Assembly (NCBI RefSeq): GCF_002858805.1
Contig: NZ_PJZI01000028.1
Coordinates: 1-64,000, forward strand
Length of the DNA stretch: 64,000 nt
Reading direction: 5' to 3'
From: Chimaeribacter arupi
Lineage (GTDB): Bacteria; Pseudomonadota; Gammaproteobacteria; Enterobacterales; Enterobacteriaceae
In this document: in pieces, positions 8,493 through 17,561 of the stretch
Numbering within the stretch: position 1 is the stretch's first letter
How the letters are laid out: every line of letters begins with the position of its first letter
The notes under the pieces: generated by a model
The model's input: only the letters and a program-made list of their open reading frames with translations
Told to the model about the DNA's origin: nothing
Database searches by the model: none
Translations under genes and position numbers: made by a program

Positions 8493-9749
8493 ATGTTTGG
8501 ATGGTCACCCCAGCAACGTAATGTTGCTATCGCCAGCTTCCTGAGCTGGACGCTGGATGCGTTTGATTTTTTTGTGCTGGTGTTTCTGCTCAGCGATATC
8601 GCGCAGGCGTTCCAGGTTGATATTAAACAGGTAACGTTGGCGATCCTGCTGACACTGGCAGTCCGGCCGATAGGCGCGCTGTTGTTTGGACGGGCAGCGG
8701 AGCGTTTTGGCCGTAAGCCGGTGCTGATGGTCAATATCCTGTTCTTTTCTGCGTTTGAACTCTGCTCCGCGGCGTCCCCCTCTCTGGCCTTTTTTCTGGT
8801 ACTGCGGGTACTGTATGGCGTTGCGATGGGCGGTATCTGGGGTGTGGCCTCGTCACTGGCGATGGAAACCATCCCTGATCGCTCACGCGGGCTGATGTCC
8901 GGTATTTTTCAGGCCGGTTACCCGTTCGGTTACCTGCTGGCGGCAGTGATTTACGGCCTCTGTTTTGAGGCCGTCGGCTGGCGAGGTATGTTCATTATCG
9001 GTGCCGTTCCCCTGCTTTTGCTGCCTTTTATCTACTTTTGCGTGCAGGAGTCGCCGGTCTGGCTTGCCGCCAGGGCGCGTCATGAGAGCACGGCGCTGCT
9101 GCCGGTGCTCAAAACGCACTGGCGTTTGTGCGCTTATCTGGTGCTGCTGATGGCCGCCTTCAATTTCTTCAGCCACGGCACGCAGGATCTCTACCCGGCT
9201 TTCCTGAAAGTTCAGCACGGTTTCACCCCGCAATTGGTCAGTATCATCGCCGTTGCCTACAACATCGCGTCCATTATGGGCGGGGTATTTTTTGGCGTGT
9301 TATCAGAAAAAATCGGCCGTAAAAAAGCCATTATCATCGCCGCGTTGCTGGCTTTGCCGGTCATTCCCTTGTGGGCCTTTTCCGGCGGCAGCTGGATGCT
9401 GGGGATGGGCGCGTTCCTGATGCAATTCATGGTGCAGGGCGCGTGGGGTGTGGTGCCGAGTTACCTGACGGAGCTGGTGCCGCCGAATACCAGAGCGGTG
9501 CTGCCGGGCTTCGTTTATCAGCTGGGTAACCTGATCGCCTCGGTCAATGCCACCTTGCAGGCGTACATCGCTGAAAGCCACGGCGGCAATTATGGGCTGG
9601 CGATGGCTATCGTCGCCGGGACGGTCGCCATCGTGATTGCGGTGCTGGTCGCATTGGGGCGTGATACCCGTGGGCAGGCCCTGAACCGTGATGTTGCAAA
9701 AAATTCATCTGGAAAAAGTGTGGCTACCCATTCAGGGATGAGCCATTGA
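8493..9749 (+). CDS. MFS transporter, metabolite:H+ symporter type
   Basis: A 418-residue major facilitator with about twelve membrane segments. The N-terminal motif LSWTLDAFDFFVLVFLLSDI and the loop 2-3 motif GRAAERFGRKPVLM resemble the sialate/carboxylate:proton symporters (NanT/JEN1-like), with a second GVLSEKIGRKKAI repeat in the C-terminal half. The substrate cannot be told from sequence; a carboxylate such as a sialic or short organic acid is the family's usual cargo. It sits between comM and the ilv leader, a place with no transporter in E. coli. The start has AAAGGGAT upstream. Confidence 0.82.
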   Translation: MFGWSPQQRNVAIASFLSWTLDAFDFFVLVFLLSDIAQAFQVDIKQVTLAILLTLAVRPIGALLFGRAAERFGRKPVLMVNILFFSAFELCSAASPSLAFFLVLRVLYGVAMGGIWGVASSLAMETIPDRSRGLMSGIFQAGYPFGYLLAAVIYGLCFEAVGWRGMFIIGAVPLLLLPFIYFCVQESPVWLAARARHESTALLPVLKTHWRLCAYLVLLMAAFNFFSHGTQDLYPAFLKVQHGFTPQLVSIIAVAYNIASIMGGVFFGVLSEKIGRKKAIIIAALLALPVIPLWAFSGGSWMLGMGAFLMQFMVQGAWGVVPSYLTELVPPNTRAVLPGFVYQLGNLIASVNATLQAYIAESHGGNYGLAMAIVAGTVAIVIAVLVALGRDTRGQALNRDVAKNSSGKSVATHSGMSH

Positions 9750-9810
9750 TTTTCAAACTAATTATTTAGACGCTTCCGGCGGGCTGGTGAATAGTCACGC
9801 AAAAAAAGTA

Positions 9811-9838
9811 TTGTCATCGTTTAAGCGCCTGTGATAAC
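9811..9838 (+). promoter_or_regulatory. Promoter of the ilvLXGMEDA operon
   Basis: TTGTCA at 9811-9816 and GATAAC at 9833-9838 with a 16-base spacer, about 45 bases before ilvL. The position and sequence agree with the strong sigma-70 promoter feeding the ilv attenuator in E. coli. Confidence 0.65.
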
Positions 9839-9882
9839 TCTGTAGACATTAATTCGACAGATGAAGAGTGTCAGACCCGTAT

Positions 9883-9981
9883 ATGAAAGCCCTGTTCCAG
9901 GTAGTTAGCCTAGTCGTGATTAGCGTGGTGGTGATTATTATCCCACCGTGCGGGGCTGCACTTGGACGAAGAAAGGCTTAG
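9883..9981 (+). CDS. ilvL: ilv operon leader peptide IlvL
   Basis: A 32-residue leader peptide beginning MKALFQVVSLVVISVVV, continuing with III and ending PPCGAALGRRKA. The run of Val, Ile and Leu codons senses charged branched-chain tRNAs: ribosome stalling here prevents formation of the terminator at 10005-10037 and lets the structural genes be transcribed. The length and sequence match E. coli IlvL closely. It is too short for standard gene callers. Confidence 0.96.
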   Translation: MKALFQVVSLVVISVVVIIIPPCGAALGRRKA

Positions 9982-10004
9982 AAAACAAGTCTGAAACTGA
10001 AGAG

Positions 10005-10037
10005 AACCCCCGCACCGTCAGGTCCGGGGGTTTTTTT
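10005..10037 (+). terminator. ilv attenuator terminator
   Basis: Stem AACCCCCG/CGGGGGTT with a 12-base loop and seven T residues, placed 24 bases after the ilvL stop. It is the terminator of the attenuation switch governed by ilvL translation. Confidence 0.93.
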
Positions 10038-10069
10038 ATGGCCGGTGAAAAGTGAAGCGAGGACAGAAG

Positions 10070-10120
10070 ATGAACAACAGCATAAAATTCTGCGCTTCCC
10101 GCAGTAAGGCGGGGGAATAA
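10070..10120 (+). CDS. ilvX: Small protein IlvX
   Basis: A 16-codon frame, [16 protein letters not shown], between the attenuator and ilvG. It aligns with the 16-residue E. coli IlvX (MNNSTKFCFSRFRTGN) in length, position and the N-terminal half. GAGGA lies shortly before the ATG, and the stop is two bases before the ilvG start, suggesting coupled translation. Function is unknown. Confidence 0.85.
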   Translation: MNNSIKFCASRSKAGE

Positions 10121-10122
10121 CT

Positions 10123-11769
10123 ATGAATGGTGCACAGTGGGTTGTACAAGCGTTGCGCGCACAGGAAGTGGACACGGTATTCGGCTACCCCGGCGGAGCC
10201 ATCATGCCGGTGTACGATGCATTGTATGACGGCGGTGTAGAACACCTGCTGTGTCGCCATGAGCAAGGCGCTGCGATGGCAGCAATCGGCTATGCCCGCG
10301 CCACCGGCAAAGTCGGGGTGTGCATTGCCACTTCCGGCCCCGGCGCAACTAACCTGATCACCGGCCTGGCCGATGCGCTGCTCGACTCCATCCCGGTGGT
10401 CGCCATCACCGGCCAGGTTGGGTCCGCGCTGATCGGCACCGATGCCTTCCAGGAAATCGACGTGCTGGGCCTGTCGCTGGCCTGCACCAAACACAGTTTC
10501 CTGGTGGAATCACTGGACGCGCTGCCGGGCATCATCGCTGAAGCCTTCGCTATCGCCGCGGGCGGCCGCCCCGGCCCGGTACTGATTGATATCCCTAAAG
10601 ATATCCAGCTGGCCGTCGGTGATCTGACGCCGCACCTGATGCCGGTCGAAGAGCAGCAGGTTCACCCGGCAGCCGAACTGGCGCAGGCACGTGAGATGCT
10701 GGCGCAGGCGCGCCAGCCGATGCTGTACGTCGGCGGCGGTGTCGGTATGGCGCAGGCGGTACCGGCCTTACGCGCCTTTATCGCGGAAACCGGCATCCCG
10801 GCGGTCGTGACCCTGAAAGGGCTGGGCGCGCCGGATGCGGACCACCCGTGCTATCTCGGGATGCTCGGGATGCACGGCACCAAAGCCGCCAACCTGGCAG
10901 TACAGGCGTGTGACCTGCTGATCGCCGTCGGCGCGCGCTTTGATGACCGCGTCACCGGCAAACTGAACTCGTTCGCCCCGCACGCCAAGGTCATCCACAT
11001 GGACATCGACCCGGCGGAAATGAACAAACTGCGCCAGGCGCATGTGGCATTACAAGGCGACCTGAATACCTTGCTGCCTGCCCTGCAACAGCCGCTGGAG
11101 ATTGACGGCTGGCGTCAGGAGGTCATGGCGCTGAAAGCGGCCAATGGCTGGCGTTACGATCACCCCGGCGACGCCATTTACGCGCCGCTGTTCCTGAAAC
11201 AGCTTTCTGACCGCAAACCCGCAGACACCGTCGTCACCACGGACGTCGGCCAGCACCAGATGTGGGCCGCCCAGCACATGACGTTCCGGCGCCCGGAGAA
11301 TTTCATCACCTCCAGCGGGCTGGGCACCATGGGCTTTGGCGTCCCGGCCGCCGTCGGCGCGCAGGTCGCCCGCCCGGACGCCACGGTCATCTGCGTGTCT
11401 GGTGACGGCTCGTTCATGATGAACGTACAGGAGCTGGGCACCATCAAGCGCAAGCAACTGCCGCTGAAAATTGTGCTGATCGACAACCAGCGGTTGGGCA
11501 TGGTGCGGCAGTGGCAGGAGCTGTTCTTTGAGAGCCGCTTCAGTGAAACCAACCTGTCCGATAACCCCGACTTCCTGATGCTGGCCGCCGCCTTCGGCAT
11601 CCCCGGCCAGCGTATCAGCCGTAAAGAAGAAGTGGATGCCGCCCTGGACGCCCTGTACCGCAGCGAAGGGCCGTATCTGCTCCAGGTTTCCATCGACGAA
11701 AACGAGAACGTCTGGCCGCTGGTGCCGCCGGGCGCCGGTAACGAATCTATGTTGGAGAAAATGTCATGA
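10123..11769 (+). CDS. ilvG: Acetolactate synthase isozyme II, large subunit
   Basis: A 548-residue thiamine diphosphate enzyme forming acetolactate from two pyruvates, or acetohydroxybutyrate from pyruvate and 2-ketobutyrate, the first common step of valine and isoleucine synthesis. The N-terminal domain has the catalytic-glutamate region [17 protein letters not shown]; the C-terminal domain has the cofactor motif [12 protein letters not shown] near residue 425. The frame is intact, unlike the frameshifted ilvG of E. coli K-12, so isozyme II should be functional. The stop overlaps ilvM by four bases (ATGA). Confidence 0.97.
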   Translation: MNGAQWVVQALRAQEVDTVFGYPGGAIMPVYDALYDGGVEHLLCRHEQGAAMAAIGYARATGKVGVCIATSGPGATNLITGLADALLDSIPVVAITGQVGSALIGTDAFQEIDVLGLSLACTKHSFLVESLDALPGIIAEAFAIAAGGRPGPVLIDIPKDIQLAVGDLTPHLMPVEEQQVHPAAELAQAREMLAQARQPMLYVGGGVGMAQAVPALRAFIAETGIPAVVTLKGLGAPDADHPCYLGMLGMHGTKAANLAVQACDLLIAVGARFDDRVTGKLNSFAPHAKVIHMDIDPAEMNKLRQAHVALQGDLNTLLPALQQPLEIDGWRQEVMALKAANGWRYDHPGDAIYAPLFLKQLSDRKPADTVVTTDVGQHQMWAAQHMTFRRPENFITSSGLGTMGFGVPAAVGAQVARPDATVICVSGDGSFMMNVQELGTIKRKQLPLKIVLIDNQRLGMVRQWQELFFESRFSETNLSDNPDFLMLAAAFGIPGQRISRKEEVDAALDALYRSEGPYLLQVSIDENENVWPLVPPGAGNESMLEKMS

Positions 11770-12023
11770 TGCAACATCAGGTATCCATTCAGGCCCGCTT
11801 CCGCCCCGAGATGTTAGAACGTGTCCTGCGCGTGGTGCGCCACCGTGGTTTTCAGGTCTGCGCGATGAACATGGGCCAGACCGGCAACAGCGACAACATT
11901 AATATCGAATTGACCGTTGCCAGCCAGCGGCCGGTGGATCTACTGTCTAGTCAGTTACGCAAACTAATGGACGTCGCCTGCGTCGAAATCCAACAACACA
12001 CATCACAACAAATACGCGCCTGA
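11766..12023 (+). CDS. ilvM: Acetolactate synthase isozyme II, small subunit
   Basis: An 85-residue ACT-domain regulatory subunit that stabilises and activates Ilv[21 protein letters not shown] and [16 protein letters not shown] match E. coli IlvM. The ATG overlaps the ilvG stop (ATGA); a second ATG follows directly at 11769. Isozyme II is the valine-insensitive form in enterobacteria. Confidence 0.95.
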   Translation: MMQHQVSIQARFRPEMLERVLRVVRHRGFQVCAMNMGQTGNSDNINIELTVASQRPVDLLSSQLRKLMDVACVEIQQHTSQQIRA

Positions 12024-12044
12024 AGCGTCAGAGGGAAAAGAAGC

Positions 12045-12974
12045 ATGACTAAGAAAGCGGATTATATTTGGTTCAATGGCGAGATGGTTCCGTGGGCAGA
12101 GGCCAAAGTACACGTGATGTCCCATGCCCTGCATTACGGTACGTCTGTCTTTGAAGGCGTGCGTTGCTACCAGACCCATAACGGCCCGGCGATTTTCCGC
12201 CACCGCGAACATATGCAGCGCCTGCGTGACTCCGCCAAAATTTACCGCCTGCCGGTTTCCCAGAGCGTGGATGAGCTGATGGAAGCCTGCCGCGCGACCC
12301 TGCGTAAAAACAACCTGACCAGCGCCTACATCCGCCCGCTGGTGTTTGTGGGCGATGTCGGCATGGGGGTTAACCCGCCGGATAATTACCAGACCGATGT
12401 GATCATCGCGGCCTTCCCGTGGGGCGCGTATCTGGGTGAAGAGGCGCTGGACCAGGGCATCGATGCCATGGTTTCTTCCTGGAACCGCGTAGCCGCCAAC
12501 ACCATCCCGACCGGCGCGAAAGCGGGCGGTAACTACCTCTCCTCCCTGCTGGTGGGCAGCGAAGCGCGCCGCCACGGTTACCAGGAAGGGATCGCGCTGG
12601 ACGTGCACGGCTATGTTTCTGAAGGCGCAGGCGAAAACCTGTTTGAAGTCAAAGACGGCATCCTGTTCACCCCGCCGTTCACCTCGTCCGCCCTGCCGGG
12701 CATCACCCGTGACGCCATCATCAAGCTGGCGAAAGATCTGGGCATCGAAGTGCGCGAACAGGTGCTGTCGCGTGAATCCCTGTATCTGGCAGACGAAGTG
12801 TTTATGTCCGGTACCGCAGCGGAAATCACCCCGGTGCGCAGCGTGGACGGCATTCAGGTTGGCATCGGCAAATGCGGCCCGGTCACCAAGCGCATCCAGC
12901 AAGCCTTCTTTGGCCTGTTCACCGGTGAAACCGAAGATAAATATGGCTGGCTCGATCCGGTCAACCCGCAGTAA
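12045..12974 (+). CDS. ilvE: Branched-chain amino acid aminotransferase
   Basis: A 309-residue fold-type IV pyridoxal phosphate transaminase that makes valine, isoleucine and leucine from their keto acids with glutamate as donor. The first residues MTKKADYIWFNGEMVPW are enterobacterial IlvE; the PLP lysine lies in IPTGAKAGGNYLSS near residue 160 and the cofactor loop includes GTAAEITPV. AGGGAAAAGAAGC precedes the ATG. It is the third enzyme gene of the operon, 21 bases after ilvM. Confidence 0.97.
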   Translation: MTKKADYIWFNGEMVPWAEAKVHVMSHALHYGTSVFEGVRCYQTHNGPAIFRHREHMQRLRDSAKIYRLPVSQSVDELMEACRATLRKNNLTSAYIRPLVFVGDVGMGVNPPDNYQTDVIIAAFPWGAYLGEEALDQGIDAMVSSWNRVAANTIPTGAKAGGNYLSSLLVGSEARRHGYQEGIALDVHGYVSEGAGENLFEVKDGILFTPPFTSSALPGITRDAIIKLAKDLGIEVREQVLSRESLYLADEVFMSGTAAEITPVRSVDGIQVGIGKCGPVTKRIQQAFFGLFTGETEDKYGWLDPVNPQ

Positions 12975-12992
12975 CGCCGACTAAAAAAAACA

Positions 12993-13015
12993 GCAGGCGG
13001 CCGTTCCCCGCCTGC
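12993..13015 (+). other. Intercistronic hairpin between ilvE and ilvD
   Basis: GCAGGCGG-CCGTTCC-CCGCCTGC, an eight-base perfect stem without a following T run. It is unlikely to terminate and may be an mRNA processing or stability element within the ilv transcript. Confidence 0.55.
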
Positions 13016-13041
13016 GTATCAGAATAACTGGAGTAATGAGC

Positions 13042-14892
13042 ATGCCTAAGTACCGTTCCGCTACCACCACCCACGGCCGTAACATGGCCGGTGCCCGCGC
13101 GCTGTGGCGCGCAACCGGGATGACCGACGACGATTTCGGTAAGCCGATTATCGCGGTGGTCAACTCTTTCACGCAGTTTGTGCCGGGCCACGTCCACCTG
13201 CGCGATCTGGGTAAGCTGGTGGCAGAACAGATCGAAGCCTCCGGCGGTGTGGCCAAAGAGTTCAACACCATTGCCGTGGATGACGGCATCGCCATGGGCC
13301 ACGGCGGTATGCTCTACTCACTGCCTTCGCGTGAACTGATCGCGGACTCCGTGGAGTACATGGTCAACGCACACTGTGCGGACGCGATGGTCTGTATCTC
13401 CAACTGCGACAAAATTACCCCAGGGATGCTGATGGCCGCCCTGCGGCTGAATATTCCGGTGATCTTTGTTTCCGGCGGCCCGATGGAAGCCGGGAAAACC
13501 AAGCTCTCCGACAAAATCATCAAGCTGGATTTGATCGACGCGATGATTCAGGGCGCCAACCCGAAAGTCTCCGACGAAGAGAGCGCGCAGATCGAGCGCT
13601 CAGCCTGCCCGACCTGCGGCTCCTGTTCCGGCATGTTCACCGCCAACTCCATGAACTGCCTGACCGAAGCGCTGGGTCTGTCACAGCCGGGCAACGGTTC
13701 GCTGCTGGCCACCCACGCTGACCGCAAAGAACTGTTTCTGAAAGCCGGTGAGCGCATCGTCGGCCTGGCGAAACGGTATTACGAGCACGATGATGAGAGC
13801 GTGTTGCCGCGCAGCATCGCCAACAAAGCCGCGTTTGAAAACGCCATGACGCTGGACATCGCGATGGGCGGCTCCACCAACACCGTGCTGCACCTGCTGG
13901 CCGCCGCGCAGGAAGGCGAAGTCGATTTCACCATGACCGACATCGATCGCCTGTCGCGCAAAGTGCCGCACCTCTGCAAAGTCGCGCCGAGTACGCCGAA
14001 ATACCATATGGAAGATGTGCACCGCGCCGGCGGCGTGATCGGCATCCTCGGCGAGCTGGACCGTGCCGGGCTGCTGAACCGCGAAGTGAATAACGTCCTG
14101 ATGCAGACCCTGCCGCAGACGCTGGCCGAGTATGACGTGATGGTGACCGACAACGCCGAGGTGAAAAAGATGTTCGCCGCCGGCCCGGCCGGCATCCGCA
14201 CCACCCAGGCATTCTCGCAGGATTGCCGCTGGCCGACGCTGGACACCGACCGTAAAGAGGGCTGCATCCGCACCCGCGAGCACGCGTTCAGCCAGGATGG
14301 CGGGCTGGCGGTGCTGTACGGCAACATCGCGGAAGATGGCTGCATCGTGAAAACCGCCGGGGTAGAGAAAGAGAGCCTGACCTTCCGCGGCCCGGCCAAA
14401 GTCTACGAAAGCCAGGATGATGCAGTAGAAGCGATCCTCGGCGGCAAAGTGGTGGCCGGTGACGTGGTGGTGATCCGTTACGAAGGGCCGAAAGGCGGGC
14501 CGGGGATGCAGGAGATGCTCTACCCGACCACGTACCTGAAATCGATGGGCCTGGGCAAAAGCTGTGCGCTGATCACCGATGGCCGCTTCTCCGGCGGCAC
14601 CTCCGGCCTCTCTATCGGCCACGTGTCGCCGGAAGCGGCGAGCGGCGGCCTGATCGCCCTGGTGCAGGACGGCGACATCATCGACATCGACATCCCTGGC
14701 CGCAGCATCGCCCTGGATGTGGCAGACAGCGAACTGGCGGCGCGGCGTGAGTCGGAAACGGCCCGCGGTGACGCCGCCTGGACGCCGAAAGCGCGTGTAC
14801 GCCAGGTCTCTTATGCCTTGCGGGCCTATGCGACGCTCGCCACCAGCGCCGACAAAGGCGCAGTCCGTGATAAGAGCAAGCTGGGAGGCTGA
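13042..14892 (+). CDS. ilvD: Dihydroxy-acid dehydratase
   Basis: A 616-residue iron-sulfur dehydratase converting dihydroxy-isovalerate and dihydroxy-methylvalerate to the keto acids of valine and isoleucine. Cysteine-containing cluster motifs [13 protein letters not shown] and [20 protein letters not shown] are present, as is the C-terminal [17 protein letters not shown]. The length equals E. coli IlvD when translation starts at 13042; GGAG lies eight bases upstream. An ATG at 13036 is only two bases from that site and is rejected. Confidence 0.97.
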   Translation: MPKYRSATTTHGRNMAGARALWRATGMTDDDFGKPIIAVVNSFTQFVPGHVHLRDLGKLVAEQIEASGGVAKEFNTIAVDDGIAMGHGGMLYSLPSRELIADSVEYMVNAHCADAMVCISNCDKITPGMLMAALRLNIPVIFVSGGPMEAGKTKLSDKIIKLDLIDAMIQGANPKVSDEESAQIERSACPTCGSCSGMFTANSMNCLTEALGLSQPGNGSLLATHADRKELFLKAGERIVGLAKRYYEHDDESVLPRSIANKAAFENAMTLDIAMGGSTNTVLHLLAAAQEGEVDFTMTDIDRLSRKVPHLCKVAPSTPKYHMEDVHRAGGVIGILGELDRAGLLNREVNNVLMQTLPQTLAEYDVMVTDNAEVKKMFAAGPAGIRTTQAFSQDCRWPTLDTDRKEGCIRTREHAFSQDGGLAVLYGNIAEDGCIVKTAGVEKESLTFRGPAKVYESQDDAVEAILGGKVVAGDVVVIRYEGPKGGPGMQEMLYPTTYLKSMGLGKSCALITDGRFSGGTSGLSIGHVSPEAASGGLIALVQDGDIIDIDIPGRSIALDVADSELAARRESETARGDAAWTPKARVRQVSYALRAYATLATSADKGAVRDKSKLGG

Positions 14893-14895
14893 TTC

Positions 14896-16440
14896 ATGGC
14901 GGTATCACAACCTTTGCCCGATGCCCCGTGCGGCGCGGAATACCTGAGGGCGGTGCTGCGCGCACCGGTCTATGAAGTGGCGCAGGTCACCCCTTTGCAG
15001 GTGATGGACAAAATTTCCGCCCGGCTGGGCAATACCGTGCTGGTGAAACGTGAGGATCGCCAGCCGGTACACAGCTTCAAGTTACGCGGCGCGTATTCGA
15101 TGATCGCCGGGTTGACGCAGGAACAGAAAGCGCGCGGCGTGGTAACGGCCTCGGCCGGTAACCATGCGCAGGGCGTGGCACTCTCCGCCACACGTGGCGG
15201 GATTAAGTCATTGATTGTGATGCCGGTAGCGACCGCCGACATTAAAGTGGACGCGGTGCGCAGCTTCGGCGGCGAGGTACTGCTGCACGGCGCTAATTTC
15301 GACGAGGCCAAAGCGCGGGCGATTGAGCTGTCGCAACAGCAGGGCATGACCTTTGTGCCGCCGTTTGACCACCCGGCGGTGATTGCCGGGCAGGGCACGC
15401 TGGCGATGGAATTGCTGCAACAGGACGCACACCTCGACCGGGTGTTCGTGCCGGTGGGCGGCGGCGGGCTGGCGGCCGGTGTCGCGGTACTGATCAAACA
15501 ACTGATGCCGCAGATCAAAGTGATTGGCGTGGAAGCGGCGGACTCCGCCTGTTTACGCGCCGCGCTGGATGCCGGGGAACCGGTGGATTTGCCGCGCGTC
15601 GGGCTGTTTGCCGAAGGGGTGGCAGTGAAGCGCATCGGCAATGAGACGTTCCGGCTCTGCCGGGAGTATCTCGACGATGTGATCACCGTTGACAGTGACG
15701 CCATCTGCGCCGCAGTCAAAGATCTGTTCGAGGATGTGCGGGCGATTGCCGAGCCGTCCGGCGCGCTGGCGCTGGCCGGGATGAAGAAATATGTGCAGCA
15801 GCACAATATTCAGGGCGAGCGGCTGGCGCATGTGCTGTCGGGGGCCAACCTCAATTTCCACGGCCTGCGTTATGTCTCTGAGCGTTGTGAACTGGGCGAG
15901 CAGCGTGAAGCGCTGCTGGCGGTGACCATCCCGGAGCAGAAGGGCAGCTTCCTGAAATTCTGCCAGTTGCTCGGCGGCCGTTCCGTCACGGAGTTCAACT
16001 ACCGCTATGCCGATGCCGATAATGCCTGCATTTTTGTGGGGGTGCGGCTGACGCGCGGCTCTCTGGAGCGGCAGGAGATCCTCGACGATCTCAGCGCCGG
16101 TGGCTACAAGGTGGTGGATCTTTCAGATGATGAAATGGCCAAGCTGCATGTGCGCTACATGGTCGGCGGCCGCCCAAGCAAACCGCTGCGCGAGCGCCTT
16201 TACAGCTTTGAATTCCCGGAATCACCGGGCGCACTGCTGAAATTCCTGCATACCCTCGGCACCCACTGGAACATCTCACTGTTCCACTACCGCAGCCACG
16301 GCACAGATTACGGCCGGGTACTGGCGGCGTTTGAGCTGGGTGAGCAGGAGCCGGAATTTGACCGCCACCTGACGGCGCTCGGCTACGACTGCCACGACGA
16401 AACCAACAACCCGTCGTTCCGCTTTTTCCTGGCGGGCTAG
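14896..16440 (+). CDS. ilvA: Threonine deaminase, biosynthetic
   Basis: A 514-residue PLP enzyme that deaminates threonine to 2-ketobutyrate, the committed step of isoleucine synthesis. The PLP lysine lies in PVHSFKLRGAYSM near residue 62 and the phosphate-binding loop is VGGGGLAAG. The C-terminal third has two ACT-like domains (LLAVTIPEQKGSFLKFCQLL and RLYSFEFPESPGALLKFLHTL) for isoleucine inhibition and valine activation. It has the same length as E. coli IlvA and ends the operon before a terminator. Confidence 0.97.
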   Translation: MAVSQPLPDAPCGAEYLRAVLRAPVYEVAQVTPLQVMDKISARLGNTVLVKREDRQPVHSFKLRGAYSMIAGLTQEQKARGVVTASAGNHAQGVALSATRGGIKSLIVMPVATADIKVDAVRSFGGEVLLHGANFDEAKARAIELSQQQGMTFVPPFDHPAVIAGQGTLAMELLQQDAHLDRVFVPVGGGGLAAGVAVLIKQLMPQIKVIGVEAADSACLRAALDAGEPVDLPRVGLFAEGVAVKRIGNETFRLCREYLDDVITVDSDAICAAVKDLFEDVRAIAEPSGALALAGMKKYVQQHNIQGERLAHVLSGANLNFHGLRYVSERCELGEQREALLAVTIPEQKGSFLKFCQLLGGRSVTEFNYRYADADNACIFVGVRLTRGSLERQEILDDLSAGGYKVVDLSDDEMAKLHVRYMVGGRPSKPLRERLYSFEFPESPGALLKFLHTLGTHWNISLFHYRSHGTDYGRVLAAFELGEQEPEFDRHLTALGYDCHDETNNPSFRFFLAG

Positions 16441-16458
16441 CATGGCTTAACCGCATAA

Positions 16459-16487
16459 ACGGGTCGCTCAGGCGGCCCGTTTTTTTT
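16459..16487 (+). terminator. Terminator of the ilv operon
   Basis: ACGGGTCGC/GCGGCCCGT stem with one G-T pair followed by eight T residues; located between convergent ilvA and ilvY. Confidence 0.9.
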
Positions 16488-16490
16488 GGC

Positions 16491-17372
16491 TTACAGCAGC
16501 CCCCAGAACGCCTCAATCAGCGTTTCGCTCAGCCGTTTTTTCTGCACGCAAACCCCCAGTTCAAACGGTGCGACCAGCGAAATATGGTCCAGCACCGAGA
16601 TGCGGCTGCGCACCGGCTCCGGGCTGTTATCCAGCACCACGTCCGGGATCAGCGCAATGCCGCACCCCAGCGCCACCATCGACACAATCGCCTCATGCCC
16701 TGACACTGTGGCGTAAATCTGTGGGTTGGTGATGTGGTGGCGGCGGAACCATAAATCGATGCGGCGGCGTGCCGGGCCATGTTCCGGCAGGATAAACGGA
16801 ATCTGTGACCAGTCAGGTTGCGGCTCTGAGGCCTGGCTGCGCACTGCGCCCGGCAGCGCCGGGGCGATCAGCACCAGCGGGATCTCGCCGATTTTGGTAA
16901 AGCCGATGCTGGTGGGCAGTGCTTCCGGCCGCCCGGCAATGCCGAGGTCGGCCTCGTTGGATTGCACCTTCTGTACCGCGTCGGCGGCGTCGCCGGTGGT
17001 CAGCTTGATTTCTACCAACGGGTATTTGGCACGGAAGCGATCAAGGATCGGCGGCAGGTGGCTGTAGGCCGCCGTCACTGAGCAGAACAGCCGCAGCTCG
17101 CCGGTCAGCGTCGGCCCTTTCTGCCCCAGCGCGTGGCGCAACTGCTGGTATTGCAGCAACGTTTGCTGGGCGAACCCGCGCACCTGTTCACCGGCATCGG
17201 TAAGTTGCACGGTGCGGTTGTCGCGCAGGAACAGCGGCTGGCCGATGCTCTCCTCCAGACGTTGGATCTGGCGTGACAGCGTGGACGGGCTGACATGCAT
17301 CGCTTTGGCGGTGCGGCCGAAATGGCGGCTTTCAGTCAGGTGCAGGAACAGTTTCAGGTCACGGATATCCAT
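16491..17372 (-). CDS. ilvY: LysR-type activator IlvY
   Basis: A 293-residue LysR-family regulator with N-terminal helix-turn-helix MDIRDLKLFLHLTESRHFGR and VSPSTLSRQIQRLEE. In enterobacteria IlvY activates the divergent ilvC when bound to the substrates acetolactate or acetohydroxybutyrate, and represses itself. The effector-domain stretches LSVYSH-like AYSHLPPILDRFRAKYP and ALGCGIALIPDVVLDNSP fit this family. The intervening region to ilvC contains a matching operator. Confidence 0.95.
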   Translation of the reverse strand: MDIRDLKLFLHLTESRHFGRTAKAMHVSPSTLSRQIQRLEESIGQPLFLRDNRTVQLTDAGEQVRGFAQQTLLQYQQLRHALGQKGPTLTGELRLFCSVTAAYSHLPPILDRFRAKYPLVEIKLTTGDAADAVQKVQSNEADLGIAGRPEALPTSIGFTKIGEIPLVLIAPALPGAVRSQASEPQPDWSQIPFILPEHGPARRRIDLWFRRHHITNPQIYATVSGHEAIVSMVALGCGIALIPDVVLDNSPEPVRSRISVLDHISLVAPFELGVCVQKKRLSETLIEAFWGLL

Positions 17373-17418
17373 AGGGCAGTTGTCAGGCTCCTGGCAGGGG
17401 TGTGAAGGCGGTCACATG

Positions 17419-17484
17419 TTGCAGTTTATGCAATGACAGATTCGTAATATATCAATTTAAGCAATGCGCGGCATAGCCTATAGT
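17419..17484 (+). promoter_or_regulatory. IlvY operators and ilvC promoter
   Basis: The perfect palindrome TTGCA-GTTTA-TGCAA at 17419-17433 is a LysR-type (T-N11-A) operator. A weaker site around ATCAATTTAAGCAAT (17451-17465) overlaps the -35 region. TATAGT at 17479-17484 is a good -10, with only TTTAAG as -35 at 17 bases spacing, as expected for an activator-dependent promoter. The paired sites correspond to O1 and O2 of E. coli. Confidence 0.75.
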
Positions 17485-17561
17485 GGATTTCAACGAATTC
17501 CCCCCCACAGAGAGGGGGAAGTGAAAAAAACAGCGAACACAACATCAAACGGAGTCTGACC

